Below, piece after piece: positions 33,604-43,597 of a stretch of 64,000 nucleotides of DNA. The notes beneath the pieces are model-generated. The model was given only the letters and a program-made list of their open reading frames with translations, was not told the DNA's origin and ran no database searches. The position numbers and the translations under genes are program-made. The stretch's first letter is position 1, and each line of letters opens with the position of its first letter. Origin of the DNA: Oricola thermophila (GTDB lineage: Bacteria; Pseudomonadota; Alphaproteobacteria; Rhizobiales; Rhizobiaceae); assembly GCF_013358405.1 (NCBI RefSeq), contig NZ_CP054836.1, forward strand, positions 3,534,001-3,598,000. Direction: 5' to 3'.

Positions 33604-33911
33604 TTTATCCGGCGGTGTTGGCCCAGTCATCGCCGGAAATGCGGGAAATGGCCGGGTATGGGGGAGAGTCCCTCCCTCTCCGCCAGCGGGTTTCCCACCC
33701 TGATACCGGTGCATTCGCCAATCCTGGTTGATTCCGGGTCCTCGTGACGAGGATGACGGTTTCATCGGCGGCAGCTCATGTCTGCGGCACGTTGCGTGAC
33801 CGATGCAGCCATCCGTTGTTTCCTGCGCTGCCGCAAGGATGTCGTCGCCCGCTTGGCCGGCTGAGGGCTGGATGGGCCGTACCGGAACCGGGGCAGGACA
33901 GTCCTCGCGTT

Positions 33912-34862
33912 TCAGTTTCCCGGGGCTATGTTGCGTGTCGTGGAAAGTCCCTCGAAGACCAGATCCCGGAACCGCATTGCCAGGGGGCTCATGGGCTGCC
34001 CCTTCAGGGAAACGAGATGATAGGGATTGATGATGATCGGCTCATCGGGACCCAGGGCCACGAAACGGCCATCGGAATCGCCGGGCGCCACGAGATCCGC
34101 CACCTCCCGGGTGATCGGCGCGATGGCGTCCGTCGAGGTCAGATAGGCGATCATCACCAGCAGGGAGGTCGTGTTGACGATTTCCTCCGGAAGCGGCAGC
34201 CCGTAGGCTATGAAGGCTTCCTCGACAGCCTGGCGCATTGGCGTGTGCGGTGCCTGGATTACCCATTCCCAGCCGGCGAGATCGCTAGGCCTCAGCGCGT
34301 CCCTGGCTGAGAGCGGATGGCCGCGCCGCACCAGGAAGTGGATGACCTCGACGCGTCCGCGTCGCACCGAGAACTGTCGCGCGTCGGTGCCTGGCGGAAT
34401 GCGCGAAAGCACGAAATCGTAGTCGCCGCGCAGCAGGCCGGCGATCAGCTCATCGCTCGGCGCGACATCGACATGGATGTCCGCGCCGGGGGCGGTGCGC
34501 TTCAGCTGGCGTATCGCCGGCACGACGAAGGCGACGGCGCCGCCGGTCACCGACCCGACCCGGACCGTGCCGGCGCGCCCCGTCATGGCCGCATCGGCCT
34601 CGAACAATGCCTGGTCCACCCCCCGCAAGAGGCTATTCGCGTTTCGCGCCAGGATCTCGCCGACGGCCGTCGGCGTCATTCCCTTGGGATGCCGGACGAA
34701 GAGAGGCGTGCCGACCAGCCGTTCCATCGACGCGAGCATGCGCGAGGCGGCGGGCTGGGTCATGGCCAACCGCTCCGCGGCCAGTGCAAGCTGGCCGGTG
34801 TCGGCGATCGCCTGGATCAGCCGGAAGTCCTTCAACTGGAGACGGTTGGCGAGATTGATCAT
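33912..34862 (-). CDS. gbpR: LysR-family regulator, GbpR-like
   Basis: 316 residues from ATG 34862; the open frame runs further upstream but the LysR fold starts here (LKDFRLIQAIADTGQLALAAERLAMTQPAASRMLASME). The C-terminal domain is a LysR substrate-binding fold. In Agrobacterium and relatives, gbpR is divergent from chvE and activates it in response to arabinose or galactose; the same arrangement here supports the name. A 12-bp inverted repeat directly upstream is its likely operator. Confidence 0.85.
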   Translation of the reverse strand: MINLANRLQLKDFRLIQAIADTGQLALAAERLAMTQPAASRMLASMERLVGTPLFVRHPKGMTPTAVGEILARNANSLLRGVDQALFEADAAMTGRAGTVRVGSVTGGAVAFVVPAIRQLKRTAPGADIHVDVAPSDELIAGLLRGDYDFVLSRIPPGTDARQFSVRRGRVEVIHFLVRRGHPLSARDALRPSDLAGWEWVIQAPHTPMRQAVEEAFIAYGLPLPEEIVNTTSLLVMIAYLTSTDAIAPITREVADLVAPGDSDGRFVALGPDEPIIINPYHLVSLKGQPMSPLAMRFRDLVFEGLSTTRNIAPGN

Positions 34863-34863
34863 G

Positions 34864-34893
34864 AATCTGCATATCAAAAACGATATGCAGATT
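34864..34893. promoter_or_regulatory. LysR-type operator between gbpR and chvE
   Basis: Perfect inverted repeat with 12-bp arms, AATCTGCATATC (34864-34875) and GATATGCAGATT (34882-34893), 6-bp spacer. It contains the T-N11-A LysR pattern and starts one base beyond the gbpR ATG, so binding would also control gbpR itself. Confidence 0.8.
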
Positions 34894-35022
34894 GTCAATC
34901 TAATTAATTGAAATGCTATCCGCATGCTCCGTACCGTCCGGTCAGGGCCTGACCGGTCCGAACTTGCAGTCACCGGCCAGGAGGAACGGACGGTGGCACA
35001 GCCACATTTCTGGGAGGATTTC

Positions 35023-36090
35023 ATGAGGAAACTGGTTTCTCTGCTGGCCGCCTTCGCGCTCGGCGCCGGCATGCTGGCCACCCCCGCGTTCGCGCAGGAA
35101 AAGGGCACGGTGGGCATCGCCATGCCGACGAAATCGTCGGCCCGGTGGATCTCGGACGGCAACTCGATGGTCGAGCAGTTCCAAGCCGCCGGCTACGGCA
35201 CCGATCTGCAATATGCCGAGGACGATATCCCGAACCAGCTGGCGCAGATCGAGAACATGATCACCAAGGGCGTCGACGTACTCGTGATCGCCGCGATCGA
35301 CGGCACCACGCTGTCCAACGCGCTTGAAAACGCCGCGGCGGCCGGCATCAAGATCATCGCGTATGACCGCCTGATCCGCGACAGCGGCGATGTCGACTAC
35401 TACGCGACCTTCGACAATTTCAAGGTTGGCGTGCAGCAGGCCAGCTCGCTCGTTCAGGGGCTCGAGGCACGCTTCGGCGACGTGTCACCCTGGAATGTCG
35501 AACTTTTCGGCGGCTCGCCGGACGACAACAATGCCTACTTCTTCTATGATGGCGCGATGAGCGTGCTCCAGCCGCTGATCGACGACGGCAGGATCGCCAT
35601 CGTTTCCGGCCAGATGGGCATGGACACGGTGGGTACCCTGCGCTGGGACGGCGCCGTTGCGCAGGCCCGCATGGACAACCTCCTGTCGGCCCACTACACC
35701 GACAAGCAGGTGCACGGCGTCCTGTCTCCATATGACGGCCTGTCCATCGGCATCCTGTCTTCGCTCAAGGGCGTCGGCTACGGGTCCGGCGACCTGGAAA
35801 TGCCGATCGTGACCGGCCAGGACGCCGAAATTCCGTCGGTCAAGTCGATCCTCGCCGGCGAACAGTATTCGACCGTCTTCAAGGACACCCGCGAACTGGC
35901 GCGCGTGACCGTGGGCATGGTCGATGCCCTGCTTCAGGGCGGAGAGCCGGAAATCAACGATACCGAGACCTATGACAACGGCGTGAAGGTCGTTCCTTCC
36001 TATCTGCTGGAACCGGTGTCGGTCGACGCTTCCAACTGGGAGGAAGTCCTGATCGGAAGCGGTTACTACACCATGGACCAGATCAAGTAA
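35023..36090 (+). CDS. chvE: Multiple sugar-binding periplasmic receptor ChvE
   Basis: 355 residues. Signal peptide 1-26 ([16 protein letters not shown]), then a type I periplasmic-binding fold: [65 protein letters not shown]. This is the ChvE/xylose-galactose-arabinose receptor group of ABC importers. ATG 35023 follows GGGAGGA. First gene of a sugar uptake and oxidation cluster. Confidence 0.92.
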   Translation: MRKLVSLLAAFALGAGMLATPAFAQEKGTVGIAMPTKSSARWISDGNSMVEQFQAAGYGTDLQYAEDDIPNQLAQIENMITKGVDVLVIAAIDGTTLSNALENAAAAGIKIIAYDRLIRDSGDVDYYATFDNFKVGVQQASSLVQGLEARFGDVSPWNVELFGGSPDDNNAYFFYDGAMSVLQPLIDDGRIAIVSGQMGMDTVGTLRWDGAVAQARMDNLLSAHYTDKQVHGVLSPYDGLSIGILSSLKGVGYGSGDLEMPIVTGQDAEIPSVKSILAGEQYSTVFKDTRELARVTVGMVDALLQGGEPEINDTETYDNGVKVVPSYLLEPVSVDASNWEEVLIGSGYYTMDQIK

Positions 36091-36113
36091 CATTCTCCCG
36101 AGAGAGCACGCTT

Positions 36114-36143
36114 CCTCCCGCCGCCATTCGCGGCGGGGGGAGG
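36114..36143 (+). promoter_or_regulatory. Hairpin over the gguA ribosome site
   Basis: CCCGCCGC (36117-36124) pairs with GCGGCGGG (36130-36137) and the strand continues into GGGGAGG (36137-36143), the ribosome site of ATG 36150. It could protect chvE mRNA and lower translation of the ATPase. Confidence 0.5.
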
Positions 36144-36149
36144 CATCCG

Positions 36150-37694
36150 ATGCGATTTGCCGAGTCAGGTTCGGACATGACCAACCTTCTTGAAATGCGA
36201 GAGATCACCAAGGAGTTTCCCGGTGTCCGGGCACTCGACGGGGTGAGCCTTTCCGTGCGCACGGGCGAGATTCACGCAGTCTGCGGCGAGAACGGTGCCG
36301 GCAAATCCACCCTGATGAAGGTCCTGTCAGGCGTCTATCCGGCAGGCAGCTTCGACGGCGAGATCGTCTTCGAGGGCGAACCCGTCGCGTTCCGCGATAT
36401 CCGCGACAGCGAGAGCCGCGGCATCATCATCATCCACCAGGAACTGGCGCTTGTGCCCCAGCTCTCCATCGCGGAGAACATCTTCCTGGGCAACGAATGC
36501 GCCCGCGGCGGCGTGATCGACTGGCGCGAGACCAACAACAGGACCGAAGCCCTGCTGGCCAAGGTCGGCCTCAGGGAGGCGCCGACGACAAAGGTCGATA
36601 GCCTGGGCGTCGGCAAGCAGCAACTGGTCGAGATCGCCAAGGCCCTGTCCAAGGACGTCAAGCTGCTCATTCTCGACGAGCCGACCGCAGCCCTGCAGGA
36701 AAACGACAGCCGCAAGCTGCTCGATCTGATGCTGGAATTGAAGTCACAGGGCGTCACTTGCATCGTCATATCGCACAAGCTCGGCGAGGTTCGCTACGTC
36801 GCCGATACCGTGACCGTGATCCGCGACGGCATGACGGTTTCCACCCTAGATGCCTCGAAGGGCCTGAGCGAGGACCGGATCGTGCGCGACATGGTCGGCC
36901 GTGAAATGACGCAGCGGTTTCCGGAACACGCGCGGCGGCCCGGAGACGTGCTGCTCGAGGTCGAAAACTGGAACGTCTGGCATCCCGAACATGCCGACCG
37001 GCAGGTCATCAGGAACGCCTCCTTCAACGTGCGGCGCGGCGAGGTTGTCGGAATCGCCGGACTTATGGGAAGCGGCCGGACCGAACTCGCCATGTCGATC
37101 TTCGGGCGCAGCTACGGCCGCAACATCACGGGCAGCGTCCGCCTGGCAGGCCGTCCTGTCGATGTCAGCAGCGTGGACCGGGCAATCGGTTCCGGCATTT
37201 CCTATGTCACCGAGGATCGCAAGTCGCTGGGCCTCGTGCTCGATGAATCCATTCGTTTCAATACCACGCTTGCCCATCTCGAGTCGGTTTCCTCCACCGG
37301 GATACTGAATCACAACGAGGAAACCCGGGTCGCCGAGAAGTTCCGCGACGCGCTGGCAATTCGCACGCCCTCCGTCTTCCAGAGAACGGTCAATCTCTCG
37401 GGCGGCAACCAGCAGAAGGTCGTTCTGGCGAAGTGGCTGAACACCACGCCCGAGGTGCTCATCCTCGACGAGCCGACCCGCGGCATCGACGTCGGCGCGA
37501 AATACGAAATCTACACGATCATCAACGAGCTGGCTGCCGAGGGAAAAGGCGTCGTCATGATCTCGTCGGAAATGCCCGAGCTCATCGGCATGTGCGACAG
37601 GATCTACGTGATGAACGAAGGCGCGCTCGTCGGCGAACTCGCCGCCGCGGAAGCCAGCCCCGAGCGGATCATGTCGCTCATCGTCAACGAGTAG
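36150..37694 (+). CDS. gguA: Sugar ABC importer ATPase GguA
   Basis: 514 residues with two ABC domains in tandem, as in XylG/MglA/GguA. First: Walker A GENGAGKST, signature-like LGVGKQQLVEIAKAL, Walker B LLILDEPTA. Second: degenerate Walker A (GLMGSGRTE), signature NLSGGNQQKVVLAKWL, Walker B LILDEPTRGID. ATG 36150 with GGGGAGG six bases upstream is preferred over ATG 36177. Drives uptake of sugar delivered by ChvE. Confidence 0.92.
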   Translation: MRFAESGSDMTNLLEMREITKEFPGVRALDGVSLSVRTGEIHAVCGENGAGKSTLMKVLSGVYPAGSFDGEIVFEGEPVAFRDIRDSESRGIIIIHQELALVPQLSIAENIFLGNECARGGVIDWRETNNRTEALLAKVGLREAPTTKVDSLGVGKQQLVEIAKALSKDVKLLILDEPTAALQENDSRKLLDLMLELKSQGVTCIVISHKLGEVRYVADTVTVIRDGMTVSTLDASKGLSEDRIVRDMVGREMTQRFPEHARRPGDVLLEVENWNVWHPEHADRQVIRNASFNVRRGEVVGIAGLMGSGRTELAMSIFGRSYGRNITGSVRLAGRPVDVSSVDRAIGSGISYVTEDRKSLGLVLDESIRFNTTLAHLESVSSTGILNHNEETRVAEKFRDALAIRTPSVFQRTVNLSGGNQQKVVLAKWLNTTPEVLILDEPTRGIDVGAKYEIYTIINELAAEGKGVVMISSEMPELIGMCDRIYVMNEGALVGELAAAEASPERIMSLIVNE

Positions 37695-37704
37695 GGAGGC
37701 CAAG

Positions 37705-38952
37705 TTGGCAATAGCGCAAAGCGACACTATCGCCGAAAACGTCAAGGACGGGGGTAAGGGCGTCCGGGACTACCTGTCCTCGCATCTGCGCGAATACGGC
37801 CTGCTTTTCGCGCTGATCGCGATCATGGTGTTCTTCCAGCTGGTGACGGACGGCACGCTGCTGCGCGCGGTCAACATCACCAACCTGCTGCTCCAGAACA
37901 GCTATATCGTGATCATGGCGCTCGGCATGCTGATCGTTATCGTGTCCGGCAATATCGACCTGTCGGTCGGCTCGGTGATGGGGTTCATTGGCGCGCTGGC
38001 CGCCGTGATGATCGTCAATTACGACCAGTCGGTGCTCGCGACGATCGCGGTGTGCCTGCTGACCGGGGCGGTGATCGGCGCGGCGCAGGGATACTGGATC
38101 GCCTACTGGCGGATCCCGTCCTTCATCGTCACCCTGGCCGGGATGCTGGTCTTCCGCGGCCTGTCGCTCTGGCTGCTCGAAGGGCAGTCGGTCGGCCCGT
38201 TCCCGCGCGAGTTCCAGGTCATCGCCAACGGATTTGTGCCGGATCTCTTCCCCGCCGGGCTCGGAACGGGTCTCGCCGACCTGTTCGGCGTGCGGCAGGT
38301 CAACGTGCTGGCCCTGCTGGCGGGCGTTGCCGCCGCGTGTGCGCTGGTCTGGATCGGCCTGCTCCAGCGCGCCCGCAACCGCGCCTACGGCATCGTCGAC
38401 GAGCCGCGCAGCTTCTTTGTCGCACGCAACGCCATCGTGGCGGCGGCGATCGTCTTCATCACCTACAAGCTCTCGACCTTCCGCGGCCTACCCAATGTTC
38501 TGATCACCATGGGCATACTGACCGTCATCTACGCCTTCCTGACGCAGAACACGGTGATCGGGCGGCGGGTCTACGCGCTGGGCGGCAACGCCAAGGCCGC
38601 GAAACTGTCGGGCATCAAGACGGAGCGGCTGACCTTCCTGGCCTTCGTCAACATGGGACTGCTCGCCGCCGCCGCGGGGCTCGTCTTCGCGGCGCGGCTC
38701 AATACCGCCACGCCCAAGGCCGGCTTCGCGCTCGAACTCGACGTGATCGCGGCAGTCTTCATCGGCGGCGCCTCGATGTCCGGCGGCGTCGGCACGATCG
38801 TCGGCGCCGTGGTCGGCGCCTTCCTGATGGGCGTGCTCAACAACGGCATGTCCATCATGGGCATCGGCATCGACTACCAGCAGATGATCAAGGGCCTCGT
38901 GCTGCTCGCCGCGGTGGTTTTCGATGTCTACAACAAGCAGAAGCAGGGCTGA
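37705..38952 (+). CDS. gguB: Sugar ABC importer permease GguB
   Basis: 415 residues, start TTG 37705 with GGGAGG upstream. About ten transmembrane segments of the branched-chain/ribose-type permease family; characteristic blocks LIVIVSGNIDLSVGSVMGF, GLPNVLITMGILTVIYAFL and VFIGGASMSGGVGTIVGAVVGA. It completes the ChvE-GguAB importer. Confidence 0.92.
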   Translation: MAIAQSDTIAENVKDGGKGVRDYLSSHLREYGLLFALIAIMVFFQLVTDGTLLRAVNITNLLLQNSYIVIMALGMLIVIVSGNIDLSVGSVMGFIGALAAVMIVNYDQSVLATIAVCLLTGAVIGAAQGYWIAYWRIPSFIVTLAGMLVFRGLSLWLLEGQSVGPFPREFQVIANGFVPDLFPAGLGTGLADLFGVRQVNVLALLAGVAAACALVWIGLLQRARNRAYGIVDEPRSFFVARNAIVAAAIVFITYKLSTFRGLPNVLITMGILTVIYAFLTQNTVIGRRVYALGGNAKAAKLSGIKTERLTFLAFVNMGLLAAAAGLVFAARLNTATPKAGFALELDVIAAVFIGGASMSGGVGTIVGAVVGAFLMGVLNNGMSIMGIGIDYQQMIKGLVLLAAVVFDVYNKQKQG

Positions 38953-38988
38953 CACCGTGTATCCATTCCGCGTTTCCCGAGGAAAGCC

Positions 38989-40731
38989 ATGAGTTTCAAG
39001 CCGGCCGCATGGCCCCGCAAATTGCGCTCGCAGGAATGGTTCGGCGGTACCGGTCGCGACCAGATCTATCACCGGGGCTGGATGAAGAACCAGGGATTCC
39101 CGCACGACGTCTTCGACGGACGGCCCGTGATCGGCATCCTCAACACGTGGTCGGAACTCACGCCCTGCAATGCGCATCTGCACGATCTTGCCGAGCGCGT
39201 GAAGCACGGCGTCTACGAGGCCGGCGGGTTCCCCGTCGAGGTTCCGGTCTTCTCGGCGGCCGAAAGCTCGTTCCGGCCGACGGCCATGATGTTCCGCAAT
39301 CTCGCGGCCATGGCCGTCGAGGAGGCGATGCGTGGTCAACCGATCGATGGCGCGGTGCTGCTGGTCGGCTGCGACAAGACCACGCCGAGCCTGCTGATGG
39401 GGGCGGCGTCCACCGACCTGCCTTCCATCGTGGTGACCGGCGGTCCCATGCTGAACGGCTATTTTCGCGGCGAGCGCGTCGGGTCGGGTACGCATTTGTG
39501 GAAGTTTTCGGAGGCCGTGAAGGCCGGCGAGATGACCGCGGAGGATTTCCTGGAGGCCGAGGCCTCGATGTCGCGGTCGCCCGGCTCGTGCAACACGATG
39601 GGCACCGCGTCCACGATGGCCTCGATGGCCGAGGCCCTCGGCATGGCGCTGTCGGGCAACGCCGCCATACCGGCCGTCGACAGCCGGCGCCGGGTGATGG
39701 CGCAGCTTTCGGGCCGACGCATCGTCCAGATGGTCAAGGACGACCTGAAACCTTCCGACGTGATGACCAAAGCGGCGTTCGAGAATGCCATCCGCACGAA
39801 CGGCGCAATCGGCGGGTCGACCAATGCCGTCATCCATCTCCTCGCGATCGCGGGCCGGGTCGGCGTCGACCTGACGCTGGACGACTGGGACCGGTGCGGC
39901 CGCGACGTGGCGACGATCGTCAACCTGATGCCCTCGGGCGAATACCTGATGGAGGAGTTCTTCTATGCGGGCGGCTTGCCGGTCGTGCTCCGGCATCTCG
40001 GCGAATCCGGCCTCTTGCATCGCGATGCGCTGACGGTTTCCGGCATGTCCATCTGGGACGAGGTCAAGGATGCGGTGAACCACAATCCGGACGTGATCCG
40101 TCCCGTGGACAAGGCGCTGACCAGGCAGGGCGGCATCGCGGTGCTCAAGGGCAACCTGGCGCCCGGCGGCGCGGTGATCAAGCCGTCCGCGGCATCGCCG
40201 CACCTGCTCAAGCACCGCGGTCGTGCGGTGGTGTTCGAGGACATCGACGACTACAAGGCGCGCATCAACGACGAGGGGCTCGATGTCGACGAGACCTGCG
40301 TGCTCGTGTTGAAGAATTGCGGGCCGAAGGGCTATCCCGGCATGGCGGAGGTCGGCAACATGGGGTTGCCGCCGAAGATCCTGAAGAAGGGCATCACCGA
40401 CATGGTGCGCATTTCGGACGCCCGCATGTCCGGAACGGCCTACGGCACGGTCATTCTGCACACGTCGCCCGAGGCTGCGGTCGGTGGACCGCTCGCGGTC
40501 GTGCGCGACGGCGACATGATCGAACTCGACGTCGAGGCACGTCGGCTCCACATCGATCTTCCGGAGGCGGAGTTGAAGGAACGCATGGCGCAATGGACGC
40601 CGCCGACGGAACAGCCCGAATCGGGCTACGCTTGGCTGCATCAGGCCCATGTGCAGGGAGCCGATACCGGCGCTGACCTCGATTTTCTCAGGGGGTGCCG
40701 CGGAGCGCCCGTCGGACGGGATTCGCACTGA
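38989..40731 (+). CDS. L-arabinonate/sugar-acid dehydratase (IlvD/Edd family)
   Basis: 580 residues. Iron-sulfur dehydratase with cluster-binding Cys60 (TPCNAH), Cys128 (VGCDKTTPS) and Cys201 (SPGSCNTMGT). In the Weimberg-type route it converts L-arabinonate to 2-dehydro-3-deoxy-L-arabinonate; some relatives take D-galactonate or D-xylonate. Placement between gguB and the dehydrogenase/lactonase genes of the same route supports this. Stop overlaps the next ATG (TGATG). Confidence 0.88.
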   Translation: MSFKPAAWPRKLRSQEWFGGTGRDQIYHRGWMKNQGFPHDVFDGRPVIGILNTWSELTPCNAHLHDLAERVKHGVYEAGGFPVEVPVFSAAESSFRPTAMMFRNLAAMAVEEAMRGQPIDGAVLLVGCDKTTPSLLMGAASTDLPSIVVTGGPMLNGYFRGERVGSGTHLWKFSEAVKAGEMTAEDFLEAEASMSRSPGSCNTMGTASTMASMAEALGMALSGNAAIPAVDSRRRVMAQLSGRRIVQMVKDDLKPSDVMTKAAFENAIRTNGAIGGSTNAVIHLLAIAGRVGVDLTLDDWDRCGRDVATIVNLMPSGEYLMEEFFYAGGLPVVLRHLGESGLLHRDALTVSGMSIWDEVKDAVNHNPDVIRPVDKALTRQGGIAVLKGNLAPGGAVIKPSAASPHLLKHRGRAVVFEDIDDYKARINDEGLDVDETCVLVLKNCGPKGYPGMAEVGNMGLPPKILKKGITDMVRISDARMSGTAYGTVILHTSPEAAVGGPLAVVRDGDMIELDVEARRLHIDLPEAELKERMAQWTPPTEQPESGYAWLHQAHVQGADTGADLDFLRGCRGAPVGRDSH

Positions 40732-41672
40732 TGAGCATGAAGGTCGCCCTCGTCGGCATCGGCAAGATCGCGCGCGATCAGCACGTGCCGGCGATCAACG
40801 GATCGAAGGACTGGGAACTCGCCGCGACGGTCTCCCGCCACGGCAGCGTGGACGGGGTGGAGGCATTCGCCGACCTGGACACGCTGCTTGCGGAACGTCC
40901 CGACATCGAGGTCGTCTCGCTGTGCCTGCCGCCGGTGCCGCGCTTCGACTACGCCGTCGCCGCATTGAGAGCGGGCCGGCATGTCATGCTGGAGAAACCG
41001 CCGGGCGCGACCGTTGCCGAGTGCCACGCGCTGGAGGCCATGGCGCGCGAGGCCGGCGTATCCGTCTACGCGACATGGCATTCTCGGGAAGCCGCCCAGG
41101 TGAACCAAGCCAGGGACTGGCTGAAAGACAAGCGTCTGAAATCTCTCAAGGTGACGTGGAAGGAAGACGTGCGGCGCTGGCATCCTGGCCAGGAATGGAT
41201 ATGGAAGGCCGGCGGACTCGGAGTGTTCGATCCCGGTATCAATGCGCTTTCCATCGTCACCGAGATCCTGCCCGACGCGATCCGCCTGACTGCCGCCTCT
41301 CTGGAGTTCCCGGAGAACCGCGAAACGCCGATCGCGGCATCCCTCGTTTTCGCGCATCCGCACGGTGCCGACATATCCGCGGTGTTCGACTGGCGGCAGG
41401 AGGGCGACCAGACCTGGATGATCGAGGCGGAAACCGATGACGGCGTGCTACGGCTTACCGAGGGCGGCGCCAGGCTGTCGATCAATGGCGAAACGGCAGC
41501 GGAACAGGATGCCGACGGCAATCCGCTGCTGGGCGAGTATCCACGACTCTACGCGAAGATGGCGAAGCTGGTGCGCGACGGCGGAATCGACATGGATCTC
41601 GCGCCGATGACGCTGGTGGCGGACGCATTTCTGCTCGGCCGCCGGGTCACGGTGGAGCCGTTCGAGGAATGA
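40731..41672 (+). CDS. L-arabinose/D-galactose 1-dehydrogenase (Gfo/Idh/MocA family)
   Basis: 313 residues. N-terminal Rossmann GIGKIARDQHVPAI and the EKPPGAT segment of the Gfo/Idh/MocA family. Rhizobial and Azospirillum enzymes of this type oxidise L-arabinose or D-galactose to the lactone with NAD(P). First step after import in this cluster. ATG 40731 overlaps the dehydratase stop; ATG 40737 is an alternative. Confidence 0.82.
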   Translation: MSMKVALVGIGKIARDQHVPAINGSKDWELAATVSRHGSVDGVEAFADLDTLLAERPDIEVVSLCLPPVPRFDYAVAALRAGRHVMLEKPPGATVAECHALEAMAREAGVSVYATWHSREAAQVNQARDWLKDKRLKSLKVTWKEDVRRWHPGQEWIWKAGGLGVFDPGINALSIVTEILPDAIRLTAASLEFPENRETPIAASLVFAHPHGADISAVFDWRQEGDQTWMIEAETDDGVLRLTEGGARLSINGETAAEQDADGNPLLGEYPRLYAKMAKLVRDGGIDMDLAPMTLVADAFLLGRRVTVEPFEE

Positions 41673-41732
41673 GCGGGGCCGGGGAGCCGCCGGGCAGGCC
41701 CGCCGACCGATGATCGCAACAGGGGAAAAGAC

Positions 41733-42650
41733 ATGAAATTGCCGCTTGCCGGAATCCTGCCTGTCGCGCCGACGCCGTTCCACGACGACGGCCGCGTTGA
41801 CGAAGACGGAATGCGCCGCGTCATCGACTGCATGATTGATCAGGGCGTTGACGCGATCTGCATTCTGGCCAACTATTCCGAGCAGTTCCTGCTTTCCGAC
41901 GAGGAACGCGCGACCCTGATGCGGATCAGCCTCGAACACGCGGCCGGCCGCATCCCGGTCATCGTCACGATCAGCCATTTCTCGACCGATATCGTCGTCG
42001 GCCGGGCGAGGGACGCGGAGGCGATGGGCGCGTCGATGGTGATGATGATGCCGCCCTATCACGGCGCCGGGCTGCAGGCCGCGCCGCAGGGCATATACGA
42101 GCATTTCGAGGCGGTGAACCGGGCAATCCGGATACCGATCATGGTCCAGGACGCGCCGCTTTCGGGCGTGAACCTGCCGGTGGAGTTGCTCGCCCGCATG
42201 GCACGCGAACTGGAAAACGTGTCCTACTTCAAGATCGAGTGCCCCTTCGCCGCCGACAAGCTGGCGGCACTGACAGAAGCCGCGGGCGACCATATCGACG
42301 GGCCGTTCGATGGCGAGGAGGCGGTGACGCTTCTGGCGGATCTCGATGCCGGCGCGACGGGTACGATGACATCGGCGATGTTCCCGGAAAAGATCCGGCC
42401 CATCGTCACGGAATACCGGGCGGGCAATGTCGAGGCCGCGCTGGAACAGTGGAAGCTCTGCCTGCCGCTGATAAACCACGAGAACCGCCAGTGCGGCCTC
42501 CGGGCGGCCAAGACGGTCTTCATGGAAGGCGGCGTGATCGGTAGCGATTTCGTGCGCCATCCGCTGAAGCCGATGTCGGCGCGGACGCGCAACAGGTTGC
42601 TGGAACTGGCGCGCGATCTCGACGTGCTCGCGCTGAGATGGGGCAAGTAG
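41733..42650 (+). CDS. 2-dehydro-3-deoxy-L-arabinonate dehydratase (DHDPS/NAL family)
   Basis: 305 residues, class I TIM-barrel lyase; Schiff-base lysine Lys167 in YFKIECPF, substrate-carboxylate loop near ANYSEQF. It should convert KDA to 2-oxoglutarate semialdehyde. The ATG has a GGGGAAAAG site. The reaction is assigned from operon context; the DHDPS superfamily also has aldolases that split the same compound. Confidence 0.85.
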   Translation: MKLPLAGILPVAPTPFHDDGRVDEDGMRRVIDCMIDQGVDAICILANYSEQFLLSDEERATLMRISLEHAAGRIPVIVTISHFSTDIVVGRARDAEAMGASMVMMMPPYHGAGLQAAPQGIYEHFEAVNRAIRIPIMVQDAPLSGVNLPVELLARMARELENVSYFKIECPFAADKLAALTEAAGDHIDGPFDGEEAVTLLADLDAGATGTMTSAMFPEKIRPIVTEYRAGNVEAALEQWKLCLPLINHENRQCGLRAAKTVFMEGGVIGSDFVRHPLKPMSARTRNRLLELARDLDVLALRWGK

Positions 42651-42671
42651 AAACCGGAAAGGACGGCCGGC

Positions 42672-43568
42672 GTGACGATTACCAAGGCGGCAACACAGAA
42701 GCTTCCCGCCGAGTGCTGCGAACTCGGAGAAGGTCCGCACTACGAGGCGGACAGCGATACCGCATGGTGGTTCGACATTCTCGGCATGAAGCTGTTCGAG
42801 CACCGCTTTGCGGATGGCGAGACGACGGTGCATTCCCTGCCCCGCATGGCCTCGGTCGTCGCACGCATCGACGGTGAGCGACAGCTTCTGGCGATGGATG
42901 ACGGGCTTTATCTGCGTTCGAAGGGCGACGGCGCGTTGTCGCTGCTTGCGCCGCTGGAAGCCGACAATCCGGCGACGCGATCGAACGATGGCCGCGTGCA
43001 TCCCTCGGGCCGCCTGTGGATCGGCACGATGGGGAAGAAGGCGGAACCGCGGGCCGGCACGATCTACTGGTTTGACGGCACGGCGCCGCGCGCCCTGTTC
43101 CGCGGGATATCCATTCCCAACTCGATCTGCTTCTCGCCGGACGGGCGCACCGGCTATTTCGCGGACACCGCCGTCAACACGGTCTGGCGCGTGATGCTCG
43201 ATCCCGCAACGGGCTTGCCGCTTGGCGAACCGGAGAGGTTCCTGTCGGAGGAAGACCTTCCGCTCGGCGGCAGTTTCGACGGCTCCGTGACGGACGCCGA
43301 CGGCGTGCTCTGGAACGCGGCATGGGGCGGAGGATCGGTGTCCGGCTTCGCGCCCGACGGAAAGCTGGTGCGGACCTACGAGGTTCCGGCCTCGCAAACA
43401 AGCTGTGCCGCCTTCGTCGGTCGTGAACTCGACCGCATGCTGGTGACGACGGCTTGGGAGGGACTGGACGCGGGGGCACGTGCGGCAGATCCGGGCGCCG
43501 GTTTCACCTACGTGATTGAAGGCGGCTTCAAGGGACAAGCCGACACGGATTTTTTGCATGAAAGCTGA
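42672..43568 (+). CDS. Sugar lactonase (SMP-30/gluconolaconase/LRE family)
   Basis: 298 residues, GTG start 42672. Six-bladed propeller with metal residues in CELGEGPHYE, SNDGRVHPSGRLWIGTM, PNSICFSPDG and GSVTDADGVLWNA. Opens L-arabino-1,4-lactone (or galactonolactone) to the acid between the dehydrogenase and dehydratase steps. Confidence 0.88.
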   Translation: MTITKAATQKLPAECCELGEGPHYEADSDTAWWFDILGMKLFEHRFADGETTVHSLPRMASVVARIDGERQLLAMDDGLYLRSKGDGALSLLAPLEADNPATRSNDGRVHPSGRLWIGTMGKKAEPRAGTIYWFDGTAPRALFRGISIPNSICFSPDGRTGYFADTAVNTVWRVMLDPATGLPLGEPERFLSEEDLPLGGSFDGSVTDADGVLWNAAWGGGSVSGFAPDGKLVRTYEVPASQTSCAAFVGRELDRMLVTTAWEGLDAGARAADPGAGFTYVIEGGFKGQADTDFLHES

Positions 43569-43597
43569 TTTGAAACGACCGACACGAAGGACCTGAC

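Larger units (their letters stand above)
33151..33911. other. Right end of the putative island
   Basis: No gene supported over 760 bp. Holds the right copies of the 34-bp repeat and the GTGTATCG array. The stretch 33604-33911 before gbpR has no recognised feature. Confidence 0.5.

Noticed and set aside
33480..33620. tRNA gene as integration target
   Set aside because: No cloverleaf or anticodon arm could be drawn around either 34-bp repeat; no tRNA was recognised in the window.
38052..40728. Very long open frames (874 codons plus, 746 codons minus) over gguB and the dehydratase
   Set aside because: GC-rich shadows: arginine/glycine/histidine-heavy translations, while the third frame codes for clear GguB and IlvD/Edd proteins.
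41448..43559. 703-codon minus-strand frame
   Set aside because: Runs opposite three well-supported enzymes and has no recognisable domain.
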